Shown in pieces: positions 38,363 to 48,204 of a stretch of DNA of 64,000 nt. A model generated the notes under the pieces. It saw only the letters and a list, made by a program, of their open reading frames with translations. It was not told the DNA's origin and searched no databases. The stretch comes from Hofstenia miamia. Its lineage: Eukaryota > Xenacoelomorpha > Acoela. Every line of letters begins with the position of its first letter. Position 1 is the stretch's first letter. Location: assembly GCA_004352715.1 (NCBI GenBank), contig SCFE01000100.1, forward strand, positions 1,098,543 through 1,162,542. Reading direction: 5' to 3'. The translations under genes were made by a program, and so were the position numbers.

Positions 38363-39403
38363 CATTAACAATGACAGATTAGAAGCAAAGCAGTCACTAC
38401 TAACAAGGTGAAGAAACCTTTGGACAGAAGAGCTGATGGAAGTTTCAAATGCAGTCTATGTAAGAAAGAGCTGGAAACAGTAAATTATCGAATAGCAAGG
38501 TGCAGGCTTAAGTAAACAGCATGAATTCGAACAAAAGTATGAGAAACAGATATTCCTAGTGAATGGGAGAGCAAAGATACCATAGGATTTCAGCATACAG
38601 ATGTACAAGATGATTGAAGCATTCAAATAAAAGAGTGATAGCCATAACAGTTTCAAAGAACTGAAATGTAACAGCAAAGAGAAAGATAAGATGGAAAATA
38701 ATGAGGAATTGGTTTACGAAATAAAGAGACTGTAGAAAATGAAGACAGTTGGTTGATGTAGTATAGTAGTTATGGACTAGAAACAATAAGAAAAAGTACG
38801 GGGAACGTCAAGTCATCAGCATTAACAAAATGAAGGGAGCAGTAGTACAAAAGGGAGCGTTATTAGGAACACCTAAATTTCTAGGTGAGCTCTCAAACTC
38901 CTTAGAAACTGATGAGTTGCCAGAGCTGAGATTCACAACAACGTCAAGTTGTGAGACGGATAATTATAGTTATTATAATAATACTGTGTTGAGAAGAGTT
39001 ATAATGCTTGAAGCTTAGTAATCAATAGATCAAATTTGAAAGTATTGAAATCAGGACCAACGAAATTTTGAAATGACGAGGCCAAACCCGAAGTATTTGA
39101 TTTCATGTTTGCTTAACAAATCACCATCGTCATCTAAAGTCTTGTTCTAAATGCAAGATTATACCTATAAAATTTCCCCACTTATCCTCTTTTCACTAAA
39201 TATAGTAAAAATCCAATTTTAGCAAAAACTCAGGCTGTTCTTTTTGAATTTTTATTAAATATGATTCCTAAATGTTTTGTCATTTATCATTTCATTGTAG
39301 AATGTCACAAGCAAATGCGGATGATAGTTTCAAAAGAACGACAGGCATTAAACCTCCTGCAACAGCTGGATTTAATGTACAGTATTCTTATATTTTCGTT
39401 GTT
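38363..39403 (+). mobile_element. R2-like LINE 3' region; left arm of a long inverted repeat
   Basis: This 1,041-bp contig lies between two 1000-N gaps. It is the near-identical reverse complement of 58,404-59,406, apart from about 38 extra bases near 39,320-39,357. It reads KKPLDRRADGSFKCSLCKKELETVNYRIARC at the start, the C-terminal cysteine knuckle of the R2-like LINE family, and then a degenerate tail and probable 3' UTR. A 62-codon frame (38,830-39,018) is intact in both arms, but this follows from the recent copying and is not evidence of a gene. Confidence 0.75.
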
Positions 39404-40403
39404 NNNNNNNNNNNNNNNNNNNNNNNNNNNNNNNNNNNNNNNNNNNNNNNNNNNNNNNNNNNNNNNNNNNNNNNNNNNNNNNNNNNNNNNNNNNNNNNNN
39501 NNNNNNNNNNNNNNNNNNNNNNNNNNNNNNNNNNNNNNNNNNNNNNNNNNNNNNNNNNNNNNNNNNNNNNNNNNNNNNNNNNNNNNNNNNNNNNNNNNNN
39601 NNNNNNNNNNNNNNNNNNNNNNNNNNNNNNNNNNNNNNNNNNNNNNNNNNNNNNNNNNNNNNNNNNNNNNNNNNNNNNNNNNNNNNNNNNNNNNNNNNNN
39701 NNNNNNNNNNNNNNNNNNNNNNNNNNNNNNNNNNNNNNNNNNNNNNNNNNNNNNNNNNNNNNNNNNNNNNNNNNNNNNNNNNNNNNNNNNNNNNNNNNNN
39801 NNNNNNNNNNNNNNNNNNNNNNNNNNNNNNNNNNNNNNNNNNNNNNNNNNNNNNNNNNNNNNNNNNNNNNNNNNNNNNNNNNNNNNNNNNNNNNNNNNNN
39901 NNNNNNNNNNNNNNNNNNNNNNNNNNNNNNNNNNNNNNNNNNNNNNNNNNNNNNNNNNNNNNNNNNNNNNNNNNNNNNNNNNNNNNNNNNNNNNNNNNNN
40001 NNNNNNNNNNNNNNNNNNNNNNNNNNNNNNNNNNNNNNNNNNNNNNNNNNNNNNNNNNNNNNNNNNNNNNNNNNNNNNNNNNNNNNNNNNNNNNNNNNNN
40101 NNNNNNNNNNNNNNNNNNNNNNNNNNNNNNNNNNNNNNNNNNNNNNNNNNNNNNNNNNNNNNNNNNNNNNNNNNNNNNNNNNNNNNNNNNNNNNNNNNNN
40201 NNNNNNNNNNNNNNNNNNNNNNNNNNNNNNNNNNNNNNNNNNNNNNNNNNNNNNNNNNNNNNNNNNNNNNNNNNNNNNNNNNNNNNNNNNNNNNNNNNNN
40301 NNNNNNNNNNNNNNNNNNNNNNNNNNNNNNNNNNNNNNNNNNNNNNNNNNNNNNNNNNNNNNNNNNNNNNNNNNNNNNNNNNNNNNNNNNNNNNNNNNNN
40401 NNN
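39404..40403. other. Assembly gap, 1000 N
   Basis: Exactly 1000 N. The right contig starts inside mariner copy C at atttactcggaag, the mirror image of where the left contig of copy B stops. Confidence 0.95.
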
Positions 40404-41581
40404 ATTTACTCGGAAGAAGGTCAATTCCACGGGCAAAAAAGCTGCGATTCTTTGACGCAATCCACGTTCGGACATTTTCCACCAACTCATCAAAATTGCT
40501 ATTGGAGAGTATGGCGGATGAGGAAGCAGCTCCCATCCCTTATTAGCGAATGACTCAACTACGCGACGCTCTACACGTGGACGCGCATTGTCGTGGTGAA
40601 AAAATGATATTGTTCTTTTTTCTCCGCCTTTTCGTTTCTATGGCAGTATGGAGACGATCGAGCTGAGCCAGATAAACATCGCTGTTGACATTGAATTGCC
40701 GTTTTCCATCTCTATCTGGAATCAGCCATTGTTGACGCTCATCTTAAAAAAAATAAAAAGTCAAACAAATTGGAAAGAAAAAAGGAAAAATCACTAACCA
40801 TTGTCATTCCACCAGAAGCATATGCCATTGGAAATGATTTCCCAATGAATAATGCCACTTCTATCCCACCAGTCACACCACATTGCTTTCTTGCAGTGGC
40901 CCTGTTTTGGCAATGGTGTCGGTGTTTCACCTGGGGAGACGCAAACCATCTTTCTTTTGAGGTTTTTGAAAAGCAGCCACGATTCATCTCCAGTAACGAG
41001 ATTGTTAAGGAACGGAAATTGTTCATTTCTCTGAACCAAATTAGTGAATATTCGGACGCGGTCTGCTTTGTTTTTGTCAGAAAGTTCGTGCGGCACCCAT
41101 CCACACAGTTTCCAAACCTTTCCTAACTTCTTCAATCGACGGACGATCGTGGATTGATCGACATTGAAGTCGTTGGCAAGCATTCTGGTTGTTCATTCGT
41201 TCATCTGTTTCCACTGCTGCCAGAAGTGCCTGATGGTCGAAATCAAACAAACGACCTCTTCCTGCTTTGTCCTCCAAACTTAAATCGCCCGATTTAAAGC
41301 GGGCAAACCATTCCCGACTCTGACTTTCACTGATTGCGTCTTGGCCAAAAAGTGCAGTTATATCGCGAAACATTCAGCCGCCTTCCATCCTTTCTCTAAC
41401 ATGCATTATAACATGCCTAATATAGCATACATAATAAAAATGAATTAAAAAATAAGTACTAATATAAACATAATAAAAATGAATTAAAACAATAAAAAAT
41501 TGACGAATCCTTTTAATAATTATACATAAACACTGTTCAGATATTATTTTAAAAACGCCGGATAATTATGCATCAACCTAA
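40404..41581 (-). mobile_element. Mariner element copy C, intron-containing, same deletion as B
   Basis: On the minus strand the element begins at its terminal repeat, whose outer end lies at 41,581 followed by TA. It carries FRDITALFGQDAISESQSREW, WFARFKSGDLSLEDKAGRGR, and, after a one-base insertion near 41,192, LANDFNVDQSTIVRRLKKLG and VPHELSDKNKADRVRIF. The first Asp is in TGDESWLL (about 41,010). The 56-bp intron-like segment is at 40,743-40,798. An extra T near HHDN shifts the frame. The same 64-bp deletion as in copy B is at 40,501/40,502. Compared with B the 7-bp CCGCACG segment is retained, so C is the better template for the DNA-binding half. Confidence 0.85.
40743..40798 (-). other. 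Putative 56-bp intron in mariner copy C
   Basis: Same length, site and GT...AG borders as the segment at 36,969-37,024 in copy B, here on the minus strand. Confidence 0.65.
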
Positions 41582-41583
41582 TA

Positions 41584-42272
41584 TTTTTTAAACAAAATTT
41601 AAAATCAAGACAAATATACATTCAAGTTTACATCGTCTTATAGCTTCTTGCAAATGTGAAATAAATAATTTTTGTATTTTCTTGAAACGTATTCAATGCA
41701 TAATTTACACAAGGTCAGGGTGCAAGAAGCACAATTTTTTTCTCAAATAAACAGCAATCTTTCATAATCGTAGTCTTTTTACATTCTTGTCATAGTTTTC
41801 TGGTAGGCTTTTAAAACCGTAGCTCGGTCAACAGAATCGGGAATATACAACGTGAATTTGATCTTCTCTATCAAATCTGGCATTGTCTCCACTTTTCCAC
41901 TTACAAAACTTTTGATAATGCAATTCTTTGCAATTCAATCTGCGCAGACCAATATGCCGACAAATGCTAAAGGAATTCAGAAAAATCATATCATTGATGT
42001 TCCCGAATACTTACTTTCATTGGCCACTCCTGGTTAACGCTCTGCAGCTGTGGTGTAATACTTCACCCTTTTATCGGCAGTATCTACACTTCCTTTAGTT
42101 GTGGGCAAGAATTATCAATGGCTTCTTTTTCATAGAATCTTCAACCTCAATTGTGTCATGACACAAAGACATAATAATAACAGAGCCATTCCTTTTTGCT
42201 TGGTATGGTGTCACACTAACGTATTTGAATCGTCATTGAATATAAAGTAAATTTTATGGACGCGTTTTTGTG
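41584..42272 (-). pseudogene. piggyBac-like transposase C-terminal remnant
   Basis: In shifting minus-strand frames, YIFNDDSNTLV near 42,250 corresponds to the 'Y.D.TLVSY.PKK' block. SLCHDTIEVEDSMKKKPLII follows near 42,150, and then KGSVDTADKRVKYYTT near 42,090, which corresponds to 'KGGVDTVD.M...Y' and carries the third catalytic Asp. PEWP/IREHQ-like sequence and a helical tail follow to about 41,750. Many stops. It is bounded by mariner copy C on one side and, through a single N at 42,273, by mariner copy D on the other. Confidence 0.6.
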
Positions 42273-42273
42273 N

Positions 42274-42531
42274 TCACTGATTGCGTCTTGGCCAAAAAGT
42301 GCACTTATATCGCGAAAAGATTCAGCCGCCTTCCATCCTTTCTCGAAGTGATACAGCATAACATGCCTAATATGCATATAGTTTTTAACAAGCATTCTAA
42401 AATAAGTTCTAAAGTAAACATAATAAAAATGAATTAAAACAATAAGACATTGAGGAATCCTTTTAATAATTATGCATAAACACTGTTCAGATATTATTTT
42501 AAAAACGCCGGATAATTATGCATCAACCTAA
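42274..42531 (-). mobile_element. Mariner element copy D, 5' end only
   Basis: The terminal repeat ends at 42,531 followed by TA. Inside it are the same 5' untranslated region as copies B and C and the first transposase codons (YHFEKRWKAAESFRD) up to the Asp-Ala-Ile-Ser part, where it stops at a single ambiguous base (42,273). The rest of the element is absent, so this is either a truncated copy or a contig join. Confidence 0.8.
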
Positions 42532-42533
42532 TA

Positions 42534-44790
42534 ATTTGGAATGTACTGTGTGTTTACCTTGAATACGTAGTTCTTCAAATCAGATTAAATTGAGGTTTTC
42601 ATTAAAACCTATAATCACTGTAATGTAGATGAATGGTAGCTAATTTTTAGACTACTTCGCGTTATTGACAGATAATATCATATATAATAAATAATGGTCG
42701 CCTAAAATTCATTGTGAAGATAAGCTTTGCATAGGTAAGCAATCAAGATTTTACTGATAATATGAGAAAGTATCCACGGAAAATTAAGTTTGCTAATAAT
42801 GCATTTTGCAAGGTGTCGCTGACATCTAAATATGATAAAAATTTCATTGAACTACTTAAATTATATATATATATATATATCCCAAAAATAGCCAAATATT
42901 AGATAATATTGAAATTATGTGCAATATGATATTAGATGGTATAAGCAGTACTTACACATAGGGTTGTTAAAGCATAGAATTTAAACTTCTTAAACAATCT
43001 ATATTAATGGGAAAAAATATCACCTTAATAACTTTTGGATATCCTGGTAATAATATTTCAAACAGTATTGATATAAATTGTGTTTTCTCATGCGCAATAA
43101 TATCGTGCCTAAATTGGTTTATAGATCACAGACACAACATTTTTATGCATTTTAACCTCCAGACAATCACATAACCTAAATTTAAACAATTTTATCAAAA
43201 TATGCCTCTATTGTCTATAAATTCAATACTGATATATAAACACAAAATCCAAATAAATATATTAAGAATATTATAGACAATCCAGCTTTAGTTACAAATT
43301 TATGAAACCAATGGACATATAATGCAATAGACATTTAATCTTTACCAAGGGAAGATATTTTTATACTTTAGAGTAGTTCTTCAATATCTCCATTGCGACA
43401 GTCAATCACCTTATGAAATTGAGGGAGTATTTCCAAATTTCTATATTTTTGTTCCTTTCGAAATATTTATTGATGATGTCAGAGCGGAGATTCTATTTCA
43501 ATGTAGATGATAAAGTATGAAATTTCCTGGAGTTAAAATCAAACTGCTATAAAAGATATGCAACGCTCGCCAACACCCGAAAACAACATGGAAGCAAAAT
43601 TTTCCAAGTCACTACTAACATTCTGATAAGTAGCTGATTTGGAGGATATTGGAATTAACAAGCCATTCTCAAATGGATCAGTATTTAAGCAGTTAACAAA
43701 ATGGAACCGTTTCAATCCCTTTGAAACAGTATTACTGAATATGCAAAAAATTGAAATTCATAAAATAAACAGGTGTAACTGTATATATCCCATCCCATTT
43801 GATAGATTCCACAGCTTCCTAGTGATTCACCGACATATAGTTAATGCTTCAAGCAACATCAAACGCTTATTTTTAGTTTAGAATTAACTCCAAATAATAA
43901 ATCCAGAAAAACGTGATGTAGCGATTTTCGAAATTTAATTCGCATGTCCTCGATTAGGACATCAGTATCATTACAGTTTCAATTAGATCTGTATATTTAC
44001 AACTCCTAAATGAGTCATCTGGCAGCTTTAAATCCGAAAAATTGAAGCGGAATACAACAGAGTTTGAAATGTGTCACGAATCTTAATGAATATAGATGAA
44101 ACGTGTTCCTAAGCTACCAAACAGTATTGAGCGTAGCATCATCTGCCATAAGCTGACAAGAATATTTAATGCTTCCAACCAGATATACTTGTCAATTTGA
44201 AACACTCTCTTGCCAATAAGCAAGCTTTCAATAGTTTACTATTTTACCATTGCACACGCAAATCTCTCAAAACGTTTCGCCAATGTCTGCTAGCAACTAG
44301 AAACAAAATTTTCACCAATTGCTAGAAAAACACATATCTATTGAAAAAAAAATATTTTCTTTGTGGGTAAAAATCTCCTATTTTTGTGATACCGATTATT
44401 ATTTCAAGGAAGATATCATTTGTGAAGTATTCCCACCTACAATAAATGCATCTTTATTAAAGCTGGAGAAAGATGCGACATGGTGAACGGAACTATATCA
44501 TGGATTGGAAAAATGTTGTTGGATGAATAGAAATTAAGCATTGATTTCTCCTTTGCATCGGCATTATAGCTATTTGATGATAATGATTACTGTAAGGCAT
44601 CAGGCTTAATTAAATGAACATACTTCTCTGAGAAAAAGTGCACCATTGGCAAAGCCCAAACATTTTCAGCAAATGTCGAAAACTGGGCCGTTCATTTCAT
44701 ACTGCTCCGTTGACCTATATAATGTCTGAAAAGTAAGCACACTAATAATTTAGTCAATTAGAGAACACATATCAGTGTGAAAAGATAGTC
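42534..44790. other. No confident gene; may include decayed hAT 5' half
   Basis: An (AT)n at 42,861-42,880. Frames are short. If the hAT remnant to the right was full length, its N-terminal half should fall in about 43,000-44,800, but I cannot recognise a BED finger or catalytic blocks there. Confidence 0.4.
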
Positions 44791-44799
44791 TTTTCGTAT

Positions 44800-45343
44800 T
44801 AATAGATAGCTATATATTTTGAAATTACGGATTGTATCAACAATGACGCCTTTGACGTTATGTGTTTAGCTCTTGTTATGAATCCATTAAACTTGGATAA
44901 AATTATCGTCAGAATGTGTTCACGATTTGGTATTGAGATTCCATAGAGTAAATCTTGCAGGTCGGTTGCCAAGCTAGTAAAAGAGATGCCTTATCAAATG
45001 TCTGCTTTCGATAACATTGATCCGTACCTTTTATGCTCAGCTGTAAGTACTATGCCGCAAACGTCAGTGATGATCGAAAGGCTTTTCTCACATATCATAG
45101 AAAGACAATGAATCTTAAGAGAATAGAAAATTTAGCTATTCTTTAAAATGAAAAAGATCTATGTCGTAAACTGTTCATAAAGGACTACTGTAGTACTGGA
45201 ATTTTCTAATACACCTAAAAGACTGGATTTTATGCAGCAGTAATATTTTGTTATTTTTAAAAAAGATTTTGTTATGTTTTTTGTAACAGTGGAACATTTT
45301 ATAATCGCCCCGACATTGACAATGTACCCTGGCTAAGCACCTG
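44800..45343 (+). pseudogene. hAT-like transposase C-terminal remnant
   Basis: A plus-strand frame reads AFDVMCLALVMNPLNLDKI near 44,850, then SAVSTMPQTSVMIERLFSHI near 45,040. The last phrase matches the hAT dimerisation domain core (P.T.VSVERLFS). A TAG and other stops interrupt it. About 150 bp further on, the phrase CTGGCTAAGCACCTG (45,329-45,343) looks like the right terminal repeat of a CAGG-type hAT element. I did not find the matching left end. Confidence 0.45.
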
Positions 45344-46684
45344 ATTCATACATTCAGGTAAAGCAATGTAATTTTAATTGATAAGTCGAATTTTTTGCAG
45401 ATATGATATGATTAAATGTTCCATGACATAATTAGATCCACTAACACATAAAGGTAGTTCTAAGGGTATCGCACTATCATTTGATCATTTGTCAATTTAT
45501 CATCTCATCGTCCAAAGGATAGTAAGACTTTAGTTTCACGATTCTTGAACTCTTAGGTATTGCTCACAGTGGTTATTTTCTACTATTTGCAAACAAATAA
45601 GATTTTTGAAAAAAAAATGGTATTGAAAACGATTAAAATTTTCTATCAAAATGAGATTAAATAAAATTAGCTATTACAAAACAATATTCTGACAACCTTA
45701 AAAATTGGAAATATATATCAACTTGCATAATATATTTTTACAAGAAATTAAATAAACTTCATAACACATTTCAGGCTCAAAACAAAAAATTGTAATCAAT
45801 TAATTAATAGTATCCGTTAATTTTATAGTTGAGTTTCGATAGAGGCTGAGCGAAAATTTTTTCTCGGTAAATTAACCAAACGCGATTTACAAGTTAAATC
45901 AAACCAAAATGGCTGACACAAAATATTTGCACATTATTAAGTTAATTGCCTATCGAGTTAAATCTACTCTATATAGAAATAATTTAATTTACTGGGAATT
46001 CGAACAAATATGTGAGAAATTGGTCTACGCAAACAGTCCCTTAGAAATACACAGAATTAAGAAATTATTGTAGTTTTGAGCAACGTAAAATGAATGCACT
46101 GCAAATTTATTATGTTCATTAATAAATTTTTAAATAACCATTAACAAAAAATACGAGTAAGTTTTAATTCTCAAATTAATAAATTATCTTTAAATCATGA
46201 CTAAAAATATATTTTTTGTACATTCTATTAATCTACGGTTTACATAATAATGAAAAAATATTGAAATATATGACATTTGTATTACATTTAATTTGCATTG
46301 TATAATCGATAACAAACTATTTGGTGAAAGCTTTTAAGGAAAAAATTGGAAAATTTCTATATTAAAACAAAAAATTAATTTTATGAAATAATTTTGGATG
46401 AATAAACTTTTAATTAATAATAGAACAATTCAAAAATACATTTTGTTTAGTTCACACTGCAACCTGTGACTAACAGTAAATTATCCATAAAAATAACATC
46501 AATTTGAACACTTAAGCAAATTATGCAGGTTGTATTTCGCCTATTTGAAGTGGAATTAAATAATTTAAACTAGCAAAACATTTATTTACTCCATTTCTGT
46601 CATCATTCTGATTGGCTAGGAGAAATATATTTTCTCAACGTAAATTATTCAGAGATATTTCAGATATTGATCGTATTGGAAGCA
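45344..46684. other. Upstream region of the receptor gene
   Basis: Very AT-rich, with no recognisable coding exon. Immediately upstream of the ATG the receptor frame stays open back to a TAG at 46,571-46,573. Two TTCAG/TTTCAG acceptor-like sites (ending 46,652 and 46,663) fall inside this open part, so an upstream exon cannot be excluded. Confidence 0.5.
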
Positions 46685-47749
46685 ATGTACTTACACAGTT
46701 TATGCCTATTTTCAATTTTAAGTGTGGTATCCGGCAGAGAGTCTCCAGAAGTTGTGGTTGTTACTGCTGAAATTGAAAGCATTAGACGTGTTCGAAGTAC
46801 GGCTACTGTAAATGTTTTTGTTACTGAAGAGTGGAGTTACAACAATTCTGGAAATTTATCATTCGGTGATGACCCGAACTATGTATTAATTACCAATAGA
46901 GTAATTACGGATAACATGTGGAAGCCAGACATATATTTCTATCAAGGTTATTGCGTGACTAAAGATGACTCATATAATGCGCTTTTATGGATGCGCAGAG
47001 ACGGATTTGTAAAATATGGAAGAAAGTTCCAGCTGGAAATACCGTGCACGAGCAAGCCTGGATTGCTGTTTTATCCATTTGACTTGGTCGTTTGCAAATT
47101 GCAGTTGATAAGCTTTGGATATGAACTATCTAGACTTCGTTTAGAATGGCATAATAACAGTAAAGTAGACAACGATGTGTTAGATGACATTACAGTCTAC
47201 AAAGAAAGTGAAACTTTTTCTATTCAAAATGAGACTTTTACGGCTGGAGAGTTTTCAACAGCTGTTCTCCTCATTGCGTTTTCCCATAATCTTAGACACA
47301 TTTTCATAAAAGCTCTCTTCCCAGCAGCGTTGTTGGTCATGCTTTCATGGGTAGGATTCTGGGTTCAGCCAACATCTACTCCTGCCCGTGCTAGCATATC
47401 GTTAACAACTGTTTTAACTTCATTGACTTTGTCTAAAACAAGCATATCAAATGATCGCCAAATTAGCCATTCTCTTACAGCCTGTGACATATACATGTGG
47501 AGTTGCTTTATGTTCATTGTTCTATCCACATTAGAGTTTGCTTACTCCAACTACATATATAATAATGAACAGTCTTCACCCAGAAACAAAAAATACCAGT
47601 CAATTAGAGTGGACAAATTTTCCAGATATTGTTTCCCAGTGATTTTCATCCTTTTCAATGCATGCTATTGTGTTCTGATAGCCTATGCTAAATTTAAGAA
47701 CGATGGAAAATTAACGTATTACATAGATCCTTATACTATTGAGGACTAA
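46685..47749 (+). CDS. Cys-loop ligand-gated ion channel subunit, anion-type (GABA/glycine receptor-like)
   Basis: A 354-residue plasma-membrane receptor subunit predicted to form a pentameric ligand-gated chloride-type channel. Residues 1-17 (MYLHSLCLFSILSVVSG) are a signal peptide. The extracellular domain (about 18-205) includes EEW (48-50), the loop A segment WKPDIYF (79-85), and a Cys-loop C121-C137 with the YPFD core, followed by SFGYE. Potential N-glycosylation sites are NNS at 54 and 158, NLS at 57 and NET at 182. M1 spans about 206-227 (ALFPAALLVMLSWVGFWV). PAR at 233-235 precedes M2, with Thr241 (6') and Leu244 (9'); PAR at -2' to 0' is the hallmark of anion-selective members. M3 is about 266-291. 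A short cytoplasmic linker (292-314) leads to M4 (about 315-334) and a 20-residue tail. The gene is one uninterrupted exon. The Cys-loop has 15 intervening residues instead of 13, and the N-terminal helix before the first strand is missing or in an unseen exon. I chose ATG 46,685 because the signal peptide starts there. The ligand cannot be predicted; no vicinal cysteines mark it as nicotinic. Confidence 0.9.
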   Translation: MYLHSLCLFSILSVVSGRESPEVVVVTAEIESIRRVRSTATVNVFVTEEWSYNNSGNLSFGDDPNYVLITNRVITDNMWKPDIYFYQGYCVTKDDSYNALLWMRRDGFVKYGRKFQLEIPCTSKPGLLFYPFDLVVCKLQLISFGYELSRLRLEWHNNSKVDNDVLDDITVYKESETFSIQNETFTAGEFSTAVLLIAFSHNLRHIFIKALFPAALLVMLSWVGFWVQPTSTPARASISLTTVLTSLTLSKTSISNDRQISHSLTACDIYMWSCFMFIVLSTLEFAYSNYIYNNEQSSPRNKKYQSIRVDKFSRYCFPVIFILFNACYCVLIAYAKFKNDGKLTYYIDPYTIED

Positions 47750-48170
47750 AAACAAATTTAAAAGATCTTTGCCGGTTCAAAAAGTGATCTCAAATCGATC
47801 AAAGCAATTGCAGATAAGTCAACCTAGTATAGTTTTGTACTAGTTGCTATGGAACTTAACGAGTTATTAAATTATTTTTCTCGATAAGTAAGAGGTAAAA
47901 TTCAGATTCAATTGTAGTAACTTACAAAGCATTGCTGTACATCTTAATGTAATATGTTCCATATTCCAATAGCAATTATGAGTGGAATCTGAACTGTAGT
48001 ATTTGACAAACTATTAATTATTGCTAAATCAGAAATGATTGAATTTAGCGTGTTTCAAATTGCTTAACGCGTTATAAATATCATAATTGAAAACAAATTT
48101 AAATATAATTAACGAAAGTTCTTTTATCTTGCTTGGATACAATTATAAATAATATATATATGTATATATN

Positions 48171-48204
<34 letters not shown>

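Noticed and set aside
38830-39018. 62-codon frame conserved at 58,750-58,938
   Set aside because: Both copies lie in arms of a recent inverted duplication of a LINE 3' region, so conservation reflects copying, not selection.
46667-46684. Start of the receptor at a TTG codon, six residues earlier
   Set aside because: A eukaryotic gene should start at ATG; 46,685 is the first ATG and begins a signal peptide.
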